DNA from: Gari tellinella
Lineage: Eukaryota > Mollusca > Bivalvia > Cardiida > Psammobiidae
Length of the DNA: 64,000 nt
Direction of reading: 5' to 3'
Assembly: GCA_922989275.2 (NCBI GenBank)
Contig: OV277861.1
Coordinates: 94,526,993 to 94,590,992 of the forward strand
The notes below the pieces were generated by a model. The model ran no database searches. It had not been told where the DNA came from and saw only the letters and a program-made list of their open reading frames with translations. This document shows, piece by piece, positions 1 to 10,745 of this stretch. Made by a program: the position numbers and the translations under genes. Each line of letters starts with the position of its first letter. The stretch's first letter is position 1.

Positions 1-688
1 AAAAAACAGGCGCCAAATGTGAAATTTATAAAGCTCCAAATATCATCAATATGGTACTTTTTTGTAAATTTTGTAAGGGGAGATAACTCTTTTTATCACA
101 TAAACGTGCAAAATATAGAGGGCCGTAAAAATCGTATGGCCCACTGGGCATATATTTTATACTAATTTTCGAATCACCAAAATACTGTACTACTACGCCG
201 ACTGTAAATCAGTAAAGAGGATCTAGACAAACTTAGATCACCACTAGGTATTGAAACATTCTCAAGTGTCCTAGAAACATTATTCCGAGCAGTCCCGCAA
301 ACTCAGGCTGAAAATCAGGCTGCATTTTGCTCTAGTATTAACAGTGATTCAGACTGTTTTTCAAATTCAGACGTTACAATGATAATGACGTCATATTGCT
401 CTAACGACGTTATTTTGAAAACGAAACTAGATTCTAAATGTCAACTGATCATGTTTAGTCAATTACAGCAATTTTTGAATTAAATATTAATTTAAAATTG
501 AATATGGTATCAGAGAAGTCTTTTCACAACACATTGATGTTGATTTTCTTTATTTTAGTTTGATAGGTGTTTCTCATTACGGATGAATACAACCGAATAA
601 CGCCTATGACGAATCGTTTCCTAAGAGCCGAGGGCAAAAGTGAAAGTAAGACCGTTCGGATTTTCGTGTCATTTTGGTGTTTATGTGA
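1..688. other. Unassigned AT-rich sequence
   Basis: No gene, hairpin element or tandem repeat recognised. It contains one CRE-like palindrome (TGACGTCA at about 387-394) about 300 bases before the foldback at 689-846; similar motifs lie near two other foldbacks in this window. Confidence 0.4.
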
Positions 689-846
689 TAAATAGGATAT
701 CAAATTCGTGTGTGTTCAGTCGTGAATTTATTGAACTCGTTGGATAAAATGATATGTTGCTCGCCAAGGCTCGCACCATATGATTTTATCCAACTCGTTC
801 AATAAATTTACGACTGAACACACACTCATTCAATATCCTCTATTTA
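689..846. repeat. Long foldback (inverted repeat) with CpG-containing loop
   Basis: The left arm (about 689-756) and right arm (about 777-846) are near-perfect reverse complements of about 68 bases. They flank a 20-base loop that reads as a short imperfect palindrome itself (TTGCTCGCCAAGGCTCGCAC). The arms carry GTGTGTTCAGTCGT and AACTCGTTGGATAAAAT motifs. It does not share ends with the TTAA or CAGGG element families. The same design recurs at 21936, 35022, 37371 and 50342. Confidence 0.8.
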
Positions 847-1402
847 CTTTAATAACTCAAAATTTTCAACACTGACCTTTCAATTTCTTTTCATATTTTA
901 AACTGCCTTAGCATTGGATTTCATTTGGTAGAATATAAGAACAAGTTTAATACTAGAACTATTTCATTTTCAAACTTTTTTACTTTTTTTCATAAAATAA
1001 AATATCTAATAAAATCATTCCCTATAAAAAGCATATTTTTGATATTCGAGGATCCATATTGTTCAAACCTAGTGCCTGCTTTGTCTTAATTTGGTTTATA
1101 TATGTGAAAATACCACCATAGATAAATGAAAACTCAAATTACCATGTTTGTTTTAGATTGTTTGAAATAAGATTTTATTGAAGCTTGTACTCTGAATAAG
1201 TAAAATTTGAGAGAAAAAGTCCAAATTTGACATACCTTTTTCAAATCGCTGTAGCTCAAAAAAAAGGACACCACCACATATATTTTTTTCCATTTTTTCA
1301 TTCATCATAAATAGCTATTCCAAAAAAACAATGATAGAAAAAAAGTTTGATACTTTGAAAAAAATCGCTTATGGGTTGGATACACCCTTAAGGAGTAATG
1401 TG
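847..1402. other. Unassigned AT-rich sequence
   Basis: AT-rich sequence with poly-A and poly-T runs. Short open frames overlapping the right part have no recognisable domains and run into the element starting at 1403. Nothing else supported. Confidence 0.4.
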
Positions 1403-1700
1403 TAATGCCCGTGTCACACTGTCCCGATTTTGACACCAGAATGCCACACGAACATGGAATTATGAATTTCGCGCGAAGGTGGCCCCGAACCTGGCTCAAC
1501 AGGCAAACCAACACGAAGGCAAGTACGGTGCCTACAGAAGGCCACACGATGGCAACCGAACCACACACGAAGTCAACACGAATATGCGGATATTCACAGG
1601 AAGTTTACCCGAAAGCCACACGAAGGTCACACGATAGCTACACGACGTCGTGTTGAGAGTATGATGCAGTCACGAAGGCATCACATGACCTTACGATGGT
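1403..1700. repeat. Left subterminal CACGAAGG/CACGATGGC array
   Basis: At least ten CACGA-type words occur in about 300 bases, along with an 11-base palindrome-like ACACGACGTCGTGT near 1641. The local CpG content is clearly higher than in the surrounding AT-rich DNA. The open frames here are repeat-derived and not accepted as genes. Confidence 0.65.
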
Positions 1701-1917
1701 ATTAAACATTCCATAGACGGCGGGAAAGTTCAGTCGCTGATCTAAGATTAAAAGCCGCCATATATTTACCAATTTTAGATCTAATGTAACTTAAAATTTA
1801 CGTAGGTTTTAAATTCATCATGTCACGAAAAGGAGGACATGGAAGGGGAAAGATGAAGACTGAAACCACCAATAGACGAGTTCGAAGATTCAAACAAGAA
1901 GTTAACAGTCCTTAATC

Positions 1918-2226
1918 CCCAGAGGGAGTTTTTGTTCAGAGGCAGTTGTTATAGGGAGGGAAATATTAAAACCCTGAGAGTGTAAACAGTTTGAATCTAG
2001 ATCAGACACATCGTAACGCGCTGTCTGATATGGGTTCAAACTGATTGTCACTCGTCATTATCTTGGTTTGATATTGCGAGGGTTATTTTCAAAATGGCTA
2101 ATGCCAACTTTGTGAGGAAATAGCAGACGACAGCAGTGATATCGTTGGTATTAATGTTTTACTTAGGGAAGAGTAGCAAGTATTTTTTTGAGAAGGGGTT
2201 CGATGTAGGGAGGGAGCACTGTATGT
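1918..2226. mobile_element. Family H element, degraded
   Basis: Terminal-like GGAGGG sequence on the right (about 2206-2222) and an H3-type central hairpin at 1990-2050 (AACAGTTTGAATCTAGATCA...). The left end is poorly preserved (AGAGGGAGTTTTTGTTC at about 1921). It resembles the better copy at 23706-24079, including the shared CAGACGACA sequence on the right side of the hairpin. Confidence 0.5.
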
Positions 2227-2338
2227 GAAAATAATGTTAGTGTATATAATGGGAATGATACATGACAATCTTGTCCTACCAGGGCACCAAGCCAGCCTTT
2301 AAAGTAAAGTAGTGACCTAAGTATCGTCTAGCTATAGT

Positions 2339-2776
2339 TTAACACTTTGCATGCTGTGTAATGTTTTTGTCTGTAACAATCTCAAAATTTCTTTTAAATT
2401 CAGGGTCAGGGACCCGTTTCATAAAATCTTGTATGATGAATGTTGTCGGAAGTCAGATTATAAAAGTCTAACTTATTATTTATTTCTCTCCATCTTATCC
2501 TGTATTGCGGCATCTCTTTGGAACCGTCTTGAAGACAACGATTTCAAAGAGAAGTCACAAGACAATTTTAGATAGAGAAATCAGAAATTAAATGTATCTT
2601 AAAGTTTTGACTTACGATTGTTTTTGTCTTACATTTTATGAAACGAGTCCCTGAAGACCAAACAGCTTAGATCGTGATGAGACGCTGTTTTACGTGTTGT
2701 ATCATCTTGATCCAAACTGTTTGCAAAGGTAATCAGTGTGACCGAATTATCAGTCGCTAGCATGGTGAGAGGTTAA
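2339..2776. mobile_element. Family D TTAA element interrupted by a family G element
   Basis: Begins TTAACACTTTGCATGCT and ends GCTAGCATGGTGAGAGGTTAA. An H3-type hairpin half lies at about 2660-2730 (AAACAGCTTAGATCGTGATG... to ATCCAAACTGTTTGCAA). The family G copy at 2409-2651 interrupts it. Confidence 0.55.
2409..2651. mobile_element. Family G inverted-repeat element
   Basis: Left end GGGACCCGTTTCATAAAATC and right end its near reverse complement (TTATGAAACGAGTCCC). The centre holds the GGAATCGTCTT... hairpin start typical of G copies. It is more diverged than the copies at 22860 and 42216, and a clean target duplication is not visible (TCA versus TGA flanks). Confidence 0.65.
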
Positions 2777-3479
2777 TCTCAAGTTTCCAAAATGTAAAGT
2801 TCAATACTAGATTAACATAGAATTAAAAGTTCGATCGACTCTACATCTTGGAAACTAGAAATTTTCAACTTAAGTAAAGCCTGTCTATTGGAAAAGGCTT
2901 ATTGATTATAAGAAGATCGATGGCAGCTTAAAACATGGTGAAGGCAAAAAGAGTGTTCCTAAAAAGATGTTTGAACATTTCACTATATAACTCTATGTAA
3001 AACAGCGACCCCGGGGCGGGCCAATTTTGACCGCAGGGGCATACTTTCAACCTGCTTTAGCAGCCACATGCCTTAAACACAATATAAATCAGTGGTATTA
3101 ATAGAAGGATTTTATTGTTTCTCAATATTAGTTGAAAAAAATAACGAGTTGTCCCGGACTTGACATTTTTAAACTTGAGATTTTAAACTACAGTTAAGCT
3201 TGTTCATTGCGTCCATTAAAGAAAATTCTTATTGGTTATAAGAAAGAAAGGTGATAACTTGAAATATAGTGAAAGTAAAATAAAATGCGCATTCTGCTTT
3301 TTTAACCTACGGTATGTGGTCACGTGTCTAGAAATTGACTTTTGGTAGAGGGTTTAAGGTACAATTCATAAAAACATCCGTTTCAAAAAGAGGACATTTG
3401 GAAATATTAGGGATTTTTCATGATCAACTTTCATAATCATCAATATAAATCTGGTACATTGTAATAAAACTAATCATAA

Positions 3480-3525
3480 TGATAATAATTATAATAATAA
3501 TATTAACAATAATAATAGCAATCAA
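3480..3525. repeat. AAT-rich microsatellite
   Basis: Interrupted (AAT)n/(TAA)n run with single-base variants, such as ATAATAATAATATTAACAAT. Confidence 0.7.
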
Positions 3526-3572
3526 CTAGTGGCCGCCCTGATGTACAACAAAACAAAAATTTCTAATTTTAA

Positions 3573-3696
3573 TAGATGGCAGCTTAAAGCCGGCTGAAAG
3601 TACATACCTTTAGGCACATTCTGTCTTACTTCCAATCTGCTTGAAATGAGTACCTGTCCTCAAAACTAGAAATAGGCTATTGGGTAATGGGTTAAA
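3573..3696. mobile_element. Family A element, right part only
   Basis: Shows the H1 hairpin in degraded form (GCAGCTTAAAGCCGGCTGAA... AATCTGCTTGAAAT), then the typical right side with CTAGAAATAGGCTATTGGG and the terminal GTAATGGGTTAA. The left half is missing. Confidence 0.6.
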
Positions 3697-3825
3697 CACC
3701 ACAGTATTTATGTGATTCAGTGGTAGTTATAAATAGTGCTGTTGTTTCTTATTATTTCAATGTTGAACCTTTATTTCATAAGTGCAAACAATAATTATTT
3801 CACGTTATGCTTAAGGCATTATGCA

Positions 3826-3985
3826 ATACAGGGCTCCCTCTCTACAACACCACCCAACAAGAGGCAGATTTTGTATTTTGTATGGAAGGAGTTGTTGCAG
3901 GGAGGAAAATATTCAAACACTGAGAGTAAAAACAGTAAGAATCGTCTGATCTTGGTTCAAACTGTTTGTAACTCATTATTTTGTG
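3826..3985. mobile_element. Family H element, left part
   Basis: Begins TACAGGGCTCCCTCTCTACA, the same end as the right terminus of the 23706-24079 copy, and runs into an H3-type hairpin remnant (GAATCGTCTGATCTTGGTTC). Confidence 0.5.
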
Positions 3986-3989
3986 TTTT

Positions 3990-4491
3990 TTTCGGTCACA
4001 TCGTAGTCTCATTTCGATGTCATCGTACTATAATACGATAGCTTCACGATAGCTTCACGACATCATTGCGATGGCTTCACGAAGTCGTGTTGCCTTCCTA
4101 AGACTTCGGGCGGCTTCGTGTTTCCTTCGTATTGTCTTCGTGAGGAGAAAAATGCCCGATGGTACCGATGATCACACGAGAGAAACACGAAGGCGACACG
4201 ATTTGACAAGATGCCCACACGATGGCATTACGAAGGGTAAAATGGAAACACGAAGTCAACACGAAAACGAACCTTCGGAAGGTCCTTCGGCAACTTTTTT
4301 GACAGCCAAAGATTTTTTCATCGCTCACGAAGTTGCTCCCGATGCCCGTAAAATTCAGCCGGAGCCCACACGGTGGCTGAGGATGCCCTCACGAATGACC
4401 CGATGATTACACGATCAGGCCCGAATGTGAACATTTCGTCTATCGTGTGTCCATCTGATGTCAACTTCGGGACAGTGTGACGCGGGCATTA
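3990..4491. repeat. Right subterminal CACGA(A/T)G array of the 1403-4491 element
   Basis: Reiterated TTCACGATAGC, TTCACGAAGTCGTGTTGCC, CACGATGGC and CTTCGTG words in both orientations. The ORFs that overlap on both strands are a consequence of this repetitive CpG-rich sequence, not evidence of a gene. Confidence 0.6.
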
Positions 4492-4954
4492 GCATAGTTC
4501 CCAGGCAGGGTCTTCTAGTGAATGTTTGTCTTTACACTATAGTTTGACTATAAGTAATTTCAGATATACACTTATATATTCTCAAAGTTTAGTGATAGAA
4601 TCTATTCAGGCTGCCTCACAAATCAAAAAGAAGGAGACTATTTTGAACAATAATGTCTACTGTCTTAAATTCCAAATATACCCTAAAATAAAACAAAACT
4701 TTTGCAATCATAACAAATATAATGGTAGAAAATATCTTGTTTTACCCATTTCTGACAGATTGCAGTTTTAAACAAAATGATTCCAGCAACATTGCTCTCT
4801 TGAAAGTTATTTGAATCAACGTCACAATTCAAACAACTGACGGTATTGTGATAGAAGCAATAAAACTTCATATGGAACCAACTCTCAGCTTTTCAGTGTT
4901 AACTCTTTCCCACATATGAATATTCACATTTATGGTTTTGAGTACAGGTGTCAG
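4492..4954. other. Unassigned sequence
   Basis: AT-rich, no element ends or coding signature recognised. Confidence 0.4.
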
Positions 4955-5026
4955 CTTCAAGCAAGATGAAAGTAAAGCAGAAAGCTCCTAAAGGAGCTTT
5001 CTGCTTTATATTCATCTTGCTTGAAA
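4955..5026. repeat. H1-type hairpin (CAGAAAGCTCC variant)
   Basis: 72-base palindrome running from CTTCAAGCAAGATGAAAGTA to its reverse complement, centred on GCTCCTAAAGGAGC. The flanks GACAGGTGTCAGC/AAACAGT resemble the hairpin surroundings in family J, but no J termini are visible. Confidence 0.8.
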
Positions 5027-5347
5027 CAGTACATTGCTCAAACACAGTTGGGATACATGTGATTTGCACTAATTGACTAATTATGGAGGAAAGGGCTAAT
5101 GTCAATACAGTTCCGTAGCCACTAATTAAGTAATTCAAACAATCATGATCATGTTTTCAACACTATATAATCACAACCAAATATTGTCATACCGTTTCAA
5201 ACTAGGTGTTAAAGTAAATTAGAACAGTGCTAATTAAACCTTTGAATGATCAGTGAATCCATTCGTTGTTTGATTAAAATATCATTTGCTTTAACTTTGT
5301 CAATCCACACTTTAGCCTCTGTATTTGCTAATATAAAATCTGGAAGA

Positions 5348-5406
5348 CAAACAATTTGGATCCAGATTAGAGTTATTCTGTATATAATCTGGGTCCACAC
5401 TGTTTA
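5348..5406. repeat. H3-type hairpin, diverged
   Basis: AACAATTTGGATCCAGATTAG pairs imperfectly with ATAATCTGGGTCCACACTGT. The host element ends are not identifiable in 5030-5570. Confidence 0.5.
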
Positions 5407-5574
5407 AATTGCAAAGGACTAGCAGGAACATAATATTCCTATAGAGTTAATAAGGAGAGGTATGGAACTTAAAATGTTTACTTAGACATGCATGATGTTG
5501 AACATAAAACAAATACTAGTCAATATTTTTCTGCATTGCTTGTGTGATGCACATTTAAGCAGCTATCAAATGGT

Positions 5575-5824
5575 TACAGTGGAGAATGTGTTATTCTTTC
5601 CCAATAAACGCGTTTACGCTAAAACTATTATTTCTATATCAAACAGTTTGGAGCCAGATCAGACGCCGGGTAACCCGGCGTCTGATCAGGCTCCAAATTG
5701 TTTGCCACTCACTTTAAAATAAATGGTCTGGATTGTCAATAAGTTGTCTTTTTCTACGTTTTAGTGTAATGCATTTGTGTACGTTTGCGTTTAAACGGGA
5801 AAGAATAACGTTTTCTCCACTGTA
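5575..5824. mobile_element. Family I inverted-repeat element
   Basis: 250 bases running from TACAGTGGAGAATGTGTTAT to the reverse complement ending CTCCACTGTA. Central H3-type hairpin at about 5642-5703 with AGATCAGACGCCGGGTAA CC symmetry. The inner arms carry AAACGCGTTTACGC and CGTTTGCGTTTAAACGGGAA. An overlapping 76-codon frame is a product of the repeat and is not called. Confidence 0.85.
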
Positions 5825-5890
5825 GCTTTAATCTCCCTAACCAACTTTCGCCCCATAGTTTGTTTTCATTATTGAAGACAGATGGTTGCA

Positions 5891-6347
5891 TAACCCTTTC
5901 CTCCCTGAAACTTCGAATGGACAATGCTAGTTTTCCATTGAGTCAAGTTGATTTTTACTCTTTTACAATATATGTCAAAATGACAAACAGTGTAGACCCT
6001 GATCAGAGGGTTCCTTAACCCTTTCCTCCCTGAAACTTTAAATGGACAATTCCAGTTTCCATTTTAGTCTAGTCAATTTCTGACTTTTAAGGGTTGTTTT
6101 TGTCAATGTTTGGCATTATGACAAACAGTGAAGACCCTGATCAGAGGGCTCCTTTCGGAGCCCTCTGATCTGGGTCTTCACTGTTGCACAGGACAAGTGT
6201 ACTATTCACATGTTCACTGTTTGAAAAGAACGCCTATATGCGGGACTAGGGTTCAAAGGGTTAAGGAGCTTAAGACAAGTGTAGTACTCACAGATACAGT
6301 TTGCAAATGACGCTTATATGCTTGACCCGTAGGGCTCAAAGACTTAA
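5891..6347. mobile_element. Family B element split by a second family B element
   Basis: The outer copy starts ATAACCCTTTCCTCCCTGAA, reaches the left hairpin arm (GACCCTGATCAGAGGGTTCC) and is interrupted at TTAA (6015). It resumes at 6265 with GGAGCTTAAGACAAGTGTAG and ends GGGCTCAAAGACTTAA. The hairpin centre CCTTAAGG was therefore the insertion target. Confidence 0.75.
6015..6264. mobile_element. Family B element, inner copy
   Basis: A complete 250-base element with TTAA on both sides (6015-6018 and 6261-6264). Central H2 hairpin GGGCTCCTTTCGGAGCCC at about 6146-6163, with arms extending to AGTGAAGACCCTGATCAG. It sits exactly at the central TTAA of another B copy. Confidence 0.85.
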
Positions 6348-6383
6348 AGAAAGCTGTAAGTAGAGCAGAGTGCATAACACTTA

Positions 6384-6722
6384 AAATTTCCTCCATAGGT
6401 ACACCTTTTTATACCTTAAACTTATTCCTCCACTGAAGAAAATAATTTCAATTTGTGAGATGTGCTGCTTCCACCAACTATGTCTCGTGCTGAATACATA
6501 AATTGCCCGGTACGTCCCTATATACCTTATAATTCCATAAATATATTTATTCACTTTATGCAGTAATGAATATATTATTATCATAAGGAATATATTCTAT
6601 TTCCTAGCAGAAGGTAGCTTAAAGCAGGCTGAAAGTAAAGCATTATGTTCTGCTCTACACCCAAACTGCTTTAAGTGGGTACCTGTCTTCAAAATTAGAA
6701 ACAAGCAATGGAGGTTAACATA
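6384..6722. mobile_element. Family A element with internal extra sequence
   Basis: Left region has CTCCATAGGTACACC and TTATTCCTCCACTGAAGAAA. About 90 extra bases follow (about 6455-6545), then the typical ATATTCTATTTCCTAGCAGA, a degraded H1 hairpin at about 6608-6682, and the right end CAATGGAGGTTAAC. No coding capacity. Confidence 0.55.
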
Positions 6723-6963
6723 CATTTATCATAATTATGACAGTTTTTTTTTTTTAAATGTTTATCAAATCTTTGACTAGACTGCCTGTATTCCTTCCTA
6801 TTACATTTGATTTAAATTTTTTATTTGAAAGCCAATATACGGAAATCTAATTTGCCATGGGCTCTTGATGAGAAATTCTGTTGAAATTACCAGCAATGCC
6901 TAAGGAGCATTCCTCTGTGTGACCCCATATTACATGTTGTCTCAAAACCTTAAGAAACAAATT

Positions 6964-7166
6964 CAGGGCTGCCATAAGTTGATCAAGAAAAATACTAAGA
7001 TTTCCAAATTTTCTATTTTTTAAAGCATGATTACTTAAAGTAGGTTGAAAGTAAAGCAGAATGTGCCTAAGGCACATTCTGCTTTACCTTCAGCCTGCTT
7101 TAAGTTACCATCTGCTAGGATAATAATCCGAAGATTTCGGAAAAATCCAGAGAAATGGCAGCCCTG
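6964..7166. mobile_element. Family L inverted-repeat element
   Basis: Ends CAGGGCTGCCAT and ATGGCAGCCCTG. Matching subterminal sequences (CTAAGATTTCCAAATTT and CCGAAGATTTCGG) surround a full H1 hairpin (about 7033-7106) with GAATGTGCCTAAGGCACATTC at its centre. The hairpin and its immediate flanks (TTACCATCTGCTAGGAT) are the same as in family A, although the termini differ. Confidence 0.85.
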
Positions 7167-7627
7167 ATACTATATGTTGTCTCCGAATCTTACAAACCAA
7201 TTAGAGATTGAGACTAATTACCACTGACAGGTGAACAGATTGAAAGTTTTTTCTTCACACTCAATTTTATTGTTTGCTTGCATATTTTCATTTCTCAGAA
7301 CTTTCAAGGGAAACATAACTGTCTGAGTTTGCCTCGCCTCGGGAAAAACTAATTTACGATAATTTTGCTCCGACTTAGCAAATTCATTTGTTCGCTTTTT
7401 TGACGTAGATTTTGAGGCTGTGCTTGAGAAGTTTTGCTTTGCTTTAGGCGTGTATATTTTTCATCTGTTTGTTAGGAAGGCATTAGTACAATTATGTTAT
7501 AATTAGGCAGTCACGAAGGAGATGTTTGGTAATAAAGCAGGCTGGCTGAACATTAATATTAGATGTATCCAATAAACTATTTGTACTGTCAAACTGGTGG
7601 TGTGTGCAGTCATTCTCCAAAGAAATG
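7167..7627. other. Unassigned sequence
   Basis: AT-rich with no recognised repeat ends and no coding signature. Confidence 0.35.
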
Positions 7628-7810
7628 TTAACCCATTACTCCATAAATAATTGACTTTTTATGCCTTTAATTTATTCCTCAACTGAAGAAAATAGTTCCA
7701 TTTCATACAGTCATGAGTATATTAAAAATATTTTCTAGTTTTAAGCAGACTGAAAGTAAAGCAGAACGTGCCTCAAGCCACATTCTGCTTTATTTTCAGC
7801 CTGCTCTATG
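7628..7810. mobile_element. Family A element, right end missing
   Basis: Starts TTAACCCATTACTCCATA, contains CTGAAGAAAATAGTTCCA and an H1 hairpin (GCAGAACGTGCC/AGCCACATTCTGC), then stops just after the hairpin at GCCTGCTCTATGG. Confidence 0.65.
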
Positions 7811-7998
7811 GTTTTGGTGCAAGTGTGCTGAACTGTTTGAGAGCTCAGAAAACAATTAATGCCCTATAGTAAGCCGATAACCTCATGATGTGTTTATTAT
7901 AGATCTAGGTCTTCAATATACACCAACAACAACTAGTAAAATGTTTTAATCATTTCATATCCACAAACAATTGATATTCAAAGTAGAAAAACAAATCT

Positions 7999-8222
7999 TT
8001 AACCCATTATCTTCAAGACTGTTTCTATCATTGAAGATAGGTAACCACTTAAAGCAGGTTGAAAGTAAAATGCACCTTATGGTGCATTCTGCTTTACTTT
8101 CAGCCTGCTTTAAGCTATCATAGATTTCTTATGAGTCATATTCATGACTGTATAAAGTGACACTATTTTCTGAGGAATAATACAAATGCATAACAAAACA
8201 TATCTATGGGGTAATGGGTTAA
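7999..8222. mobile_element. Family A element
   Basis: TTAACCCATTATCTTCAAG... to TATGGGGTAATGGGTTAA, TTAA on both sides. Full H1 hairpin at about 8043-8116 with centre TGCACCTTATGGTGCA. The left end is slightly deleted compared with the copy at 12495. Confidence 0.8.
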
Positions 8223-8457
8223 AATCACTAAGAGTAAAGTTGAACTTGTACATGCATGTATGTGAAGTCAGTGTGATACAGACTGCCGTATTCCATCATA
8301 CAACTATACACTGAAAAACCTGGTAATTCACGAGAAGGCATGTAATAAACTTAAAATAAAAGCCAAAGTCAAGGACGAAAAAATGAAGAAAAAAGTCTTT
8401 GCAGCAGCAATAAAATTGTACAATAAATTTACTATGCCACAGAGACATTGTAACTTA

Positions 8458-8650
8458 CAGGGCTCCAGATAAGGGGAGTATTTCAAAAGCTAAAATATTT
8501 ATTTATGCATTAAAACCTATGGTGTCACTACTCATTAGAATCATCTCTTCGAGACGATTCTAATGAGTAGTAACACTATAGGATTTGGTGTTGAAATGAG
8601 TGAGAAAACATTGTTTTTATTCAGTTCACTCCTTCTTATCTGGAGCCCTG
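8458..8650. mobile_element. Family F inverted-repeat element
   Basis: 193 bases with CAGGGCTCCAGATAAG and CTTATCTGGAGCCCTG ends and a central perfect hairpin GAATCATCTCTTCGAGACGA plus surrounding ACTACTCATT/AATGAGTAGT. Flanks TAACTTA and TAACTGT suggest a short duplicated target but do not match cleanly. Confidence 0.85.
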
Positions 8651-8775
8651 TAACTGTATAAAGACAGCATAAATGTTCAAACATCAAGTCTGTGACAGAG
8701 TAGTTTGCATAACTATGAAATCATCTTGAATACTTATAACCTATATATATACTACAGGTATTGAACATTTTGTGA

Positions 8776-9031
8776 TTAACTCTTTTCTCCCCTCCCTGAA
8801 ACTTTAAATGAACAATTCCAGTTTCGATTTTAGTCTAGTACATTTCTGACTTTTAAGGGTTGTTTTTGTCAATGTTTGGCATTGTGACAAACAGTGAAGA
8901 CCCAGATCAGAGGGCTCCGAAAGGAGCCCTCTGATCTGGGTCTTCACTGTTTGCATAGGACACATGTACTATTCACATGTACACTGTTTGAAAAGCACGC
9001 CTATATGCGGGACTAGGGTTCAAATAATTAA
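8776..9031. mobile_element. Family B element
   Basis: Starts TTAACTCTTTTCTCCCC, ends AGGGTTCAAATAATTAA. Perfect H2 hairpin (GAGGGCTCCGAAAGGAGCCC) at about 8911-8930, with arms reaching AACAGTGAAGACCCAGATC. Confidence 0.8.
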
Positions 9032-9164
9032 TATAGTTAACAATCTATGTAAGTATTTGTCATAATAGTTATGCACCCAAATCTGCCAGCTATCAGTCTA
9101 GCTATACAGTGGTCAATCGCAACCTCTGTGATAAGCCTCGATCATATAGTCTTAGGGCGCAAAG

Positions 9165-9337
9165 AGTTAATGCGCATTCTGCTTTACTTTCATCCTGCTT
9201 TAAGCCACCATCTACCAGGACATAGAAAATAGGTATTTAAGGAACATATTAATGATTATATACAGTTGAACTTTTTTCTACAGAGTGGATGAATGAACTA
9301 AAAGCGCAAAAAAGCTTATTTATGGGTTTATGGGTTA
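9165..9337. mobile_element. Family A element, right half starting at its central TTAA
   Basis: Begins at AGAGTTAATGCGCATTCTGC, exactly the second half of an H1 hairpin from its central TTAA. It continues through CACCATCTACCAGGA and ends TTTATGGGTTAA. The sequence before it (GGGCGCAAAGAGTTAA) looks like the right end of another TTAA element, so this may be another central-TTAA insertion whose left half was lost. Confidence 0.6.
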
Positions 9338-9648
9338 AATGGATATATTGCAATTTGGACGATATGTTGTGAACATGCTTTTTCATTCCACAAGCTTTTC
9401 TTTCATTGGAATGTATAACTTATCAAAGCATAATATCTATACTTATTCTGTGTTGGTTGCTTTTAAACCTGATACCCAAAAGTTATACCTTTTAACTCTT
9501 TTAACTTTTCCACCTCTCAAAAAGAAGTTCAAATTTATACAGTTATGAATATGCACTGTACATTTCCTACCTGCTTTAAGCTACAGTCTACTAAGACATA
9601 TAAAATAGTTCTTATTTTGCATATTCATGATTGTATAAAGTGAAACGC

Positions 9649-10229
9649 TTATGCCCCCAGTTGCATCCTTGACAATATATTCTGAATCTTTTCTAAGTCC
9701 AAATTAGGTCAAGGTCAGGGTCAAACTGAGCTTGGGAATTATCGGTGAGTTGGTAATGGTCCAAGGCAACAACTGTATAAGTAGTCAGTTGTGCTGATGC
9801 TAGACAAAACGATAAAATCTAGTTAACCAAGAAATAGCCTATTTAAAATTTTCTAAGTCCAAATTAGGTCAAGGTCAAGGTCAAAATCAAAGTTTGGTGA
9901 TATTGGTGAGTTGGTTATGGTCCAAGGCAACAACTGTATAAGTATCAAAGCATTGTAGTCAGTTGTGTTGATGCTAGACGAAACGGTAACATCTAGTTAA
10001 CCAAGAAATAGCCTATTTAAAATTGTCCAAATTAGGTCAAGGTCAAAATCAAAGTTTGGTGATATTGGTGGATAGGGAATGGTCCAAGGCAACAACTGTA
10101 TAAGTATCCAAGCATTTGGGTAAGCGGTGTTGATGCTAGGCGAAACAGTAAAATCTACTTAACCTTGTTATGGACGGACGGACAGGACGATTACTATATG
10201 CCCCGCATCTATTGATGCTGGGGGCATAA
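9649..10229. mobile_element. TTATGCCCCCAG-ended element with internal tandem repeats
   Basis: Ends TTATGCCCCCAGTTGCATC and GATGCTGGGGGCATAA are inverted copies. The interior is about three degenerate tandem units (about 170 bases), each with TCCAAATTAGGTCAAGGTCA, GGTCCAAGGCAACAACTG and AAATCTAGTTAACC. The right end has the 'ggacggacggacagg...tatatgcccc' tail. A second copy lies at 25950-26386. Confidence 0.75.
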
Positions 10230-10673
10230 AAATGGTTCGATCAGCGACTTTTCTCTTCAGTGGAGTTATCTGGACATGGTGTTAGTGCTTATAATTAAAG
10301 GTAAAAATGTCCTGAGACACATTTCATGACAGCAGCTAACCTTTATCAAGCAGCGGATCAGTCATGAATTGATTATTTTTTACGGAGTATTATTTCCGAC
10401 ACAAGATTCCCAGACTGGGGGGCATGCAATCAGATCGCACCTAATACTCTTGAAATTATCTACTTCTGTCTAACAGTTTCTTACTGACAAACCAATATTG
10501 CTGAATCGTCAACCGAACTGAGTAAATCACGGCCAGCATATAATGATGGCATTCCTGTAAATAATGTCCATCACTTCGGAAAATGGACCAATAGATCAAT
10601 AACTTACAGTCAAAGCTTATGTTCAGTTTCTGTTAAATAAAGTGTTGAAAAAATATCTCAATACCAGCACCTG
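10230..10673. other. Unassigned sequence
   Basis: No repeat end or coding signature recognised. Codon-like frames here are short and broken. Confidence 0.35.
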
Positions 10674-10745
10674 CTTAATACAGGACAAAAGTAATGCAGA
10701 AAGCTCCTTCAGGAGCTTTCTGCATTACTTTTGACCTGTATTGAG
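10674..10745. repeat. H1-type hairpin (AGTAATGCAGAAAGCTCC variant)
   Basis: Near-perfect 72-base palindrome centred on GCTCCTTCAGGAGC, with arms CTTAATACAGGACAAAAGTA and its complement. Element termini not recognised. Confidence 0.8.

Larger units (their letters stand above)
1403..4491. mobile_element. Large inverted-repeat element with CACGA(A/T)G subterminal arrays
   Basis: The two ends are inverted copies for about 35-40 bases, starting TAATGCCCGYGTCACACTG at 1403 and ending in its reverse complement at 4491, and are followed by matching TGACA(C/T)C sequence. The outer 250-470 bases at each end are packed with short reiterated CACGAAGG, CACGATGGC and CACGAAGTC words, a pattern like subterminal transposase binding sites. 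No transposase is readable inside. The interior is about 2.3 kb of other elements (families H, D with G inside, half of an A, another H). The ends could follow a duplicated TA. It is either a large non-autonomous element enlarged by nested insertions or two related solo ends. Confidence 0.6.

Noticed and set aside
4071..4406. Opposed open frames of 111 and 76 codons
   Set aside because: Both follow the CACGA(A/T)G array, whose CpG-rich words contain few stops on either strand.
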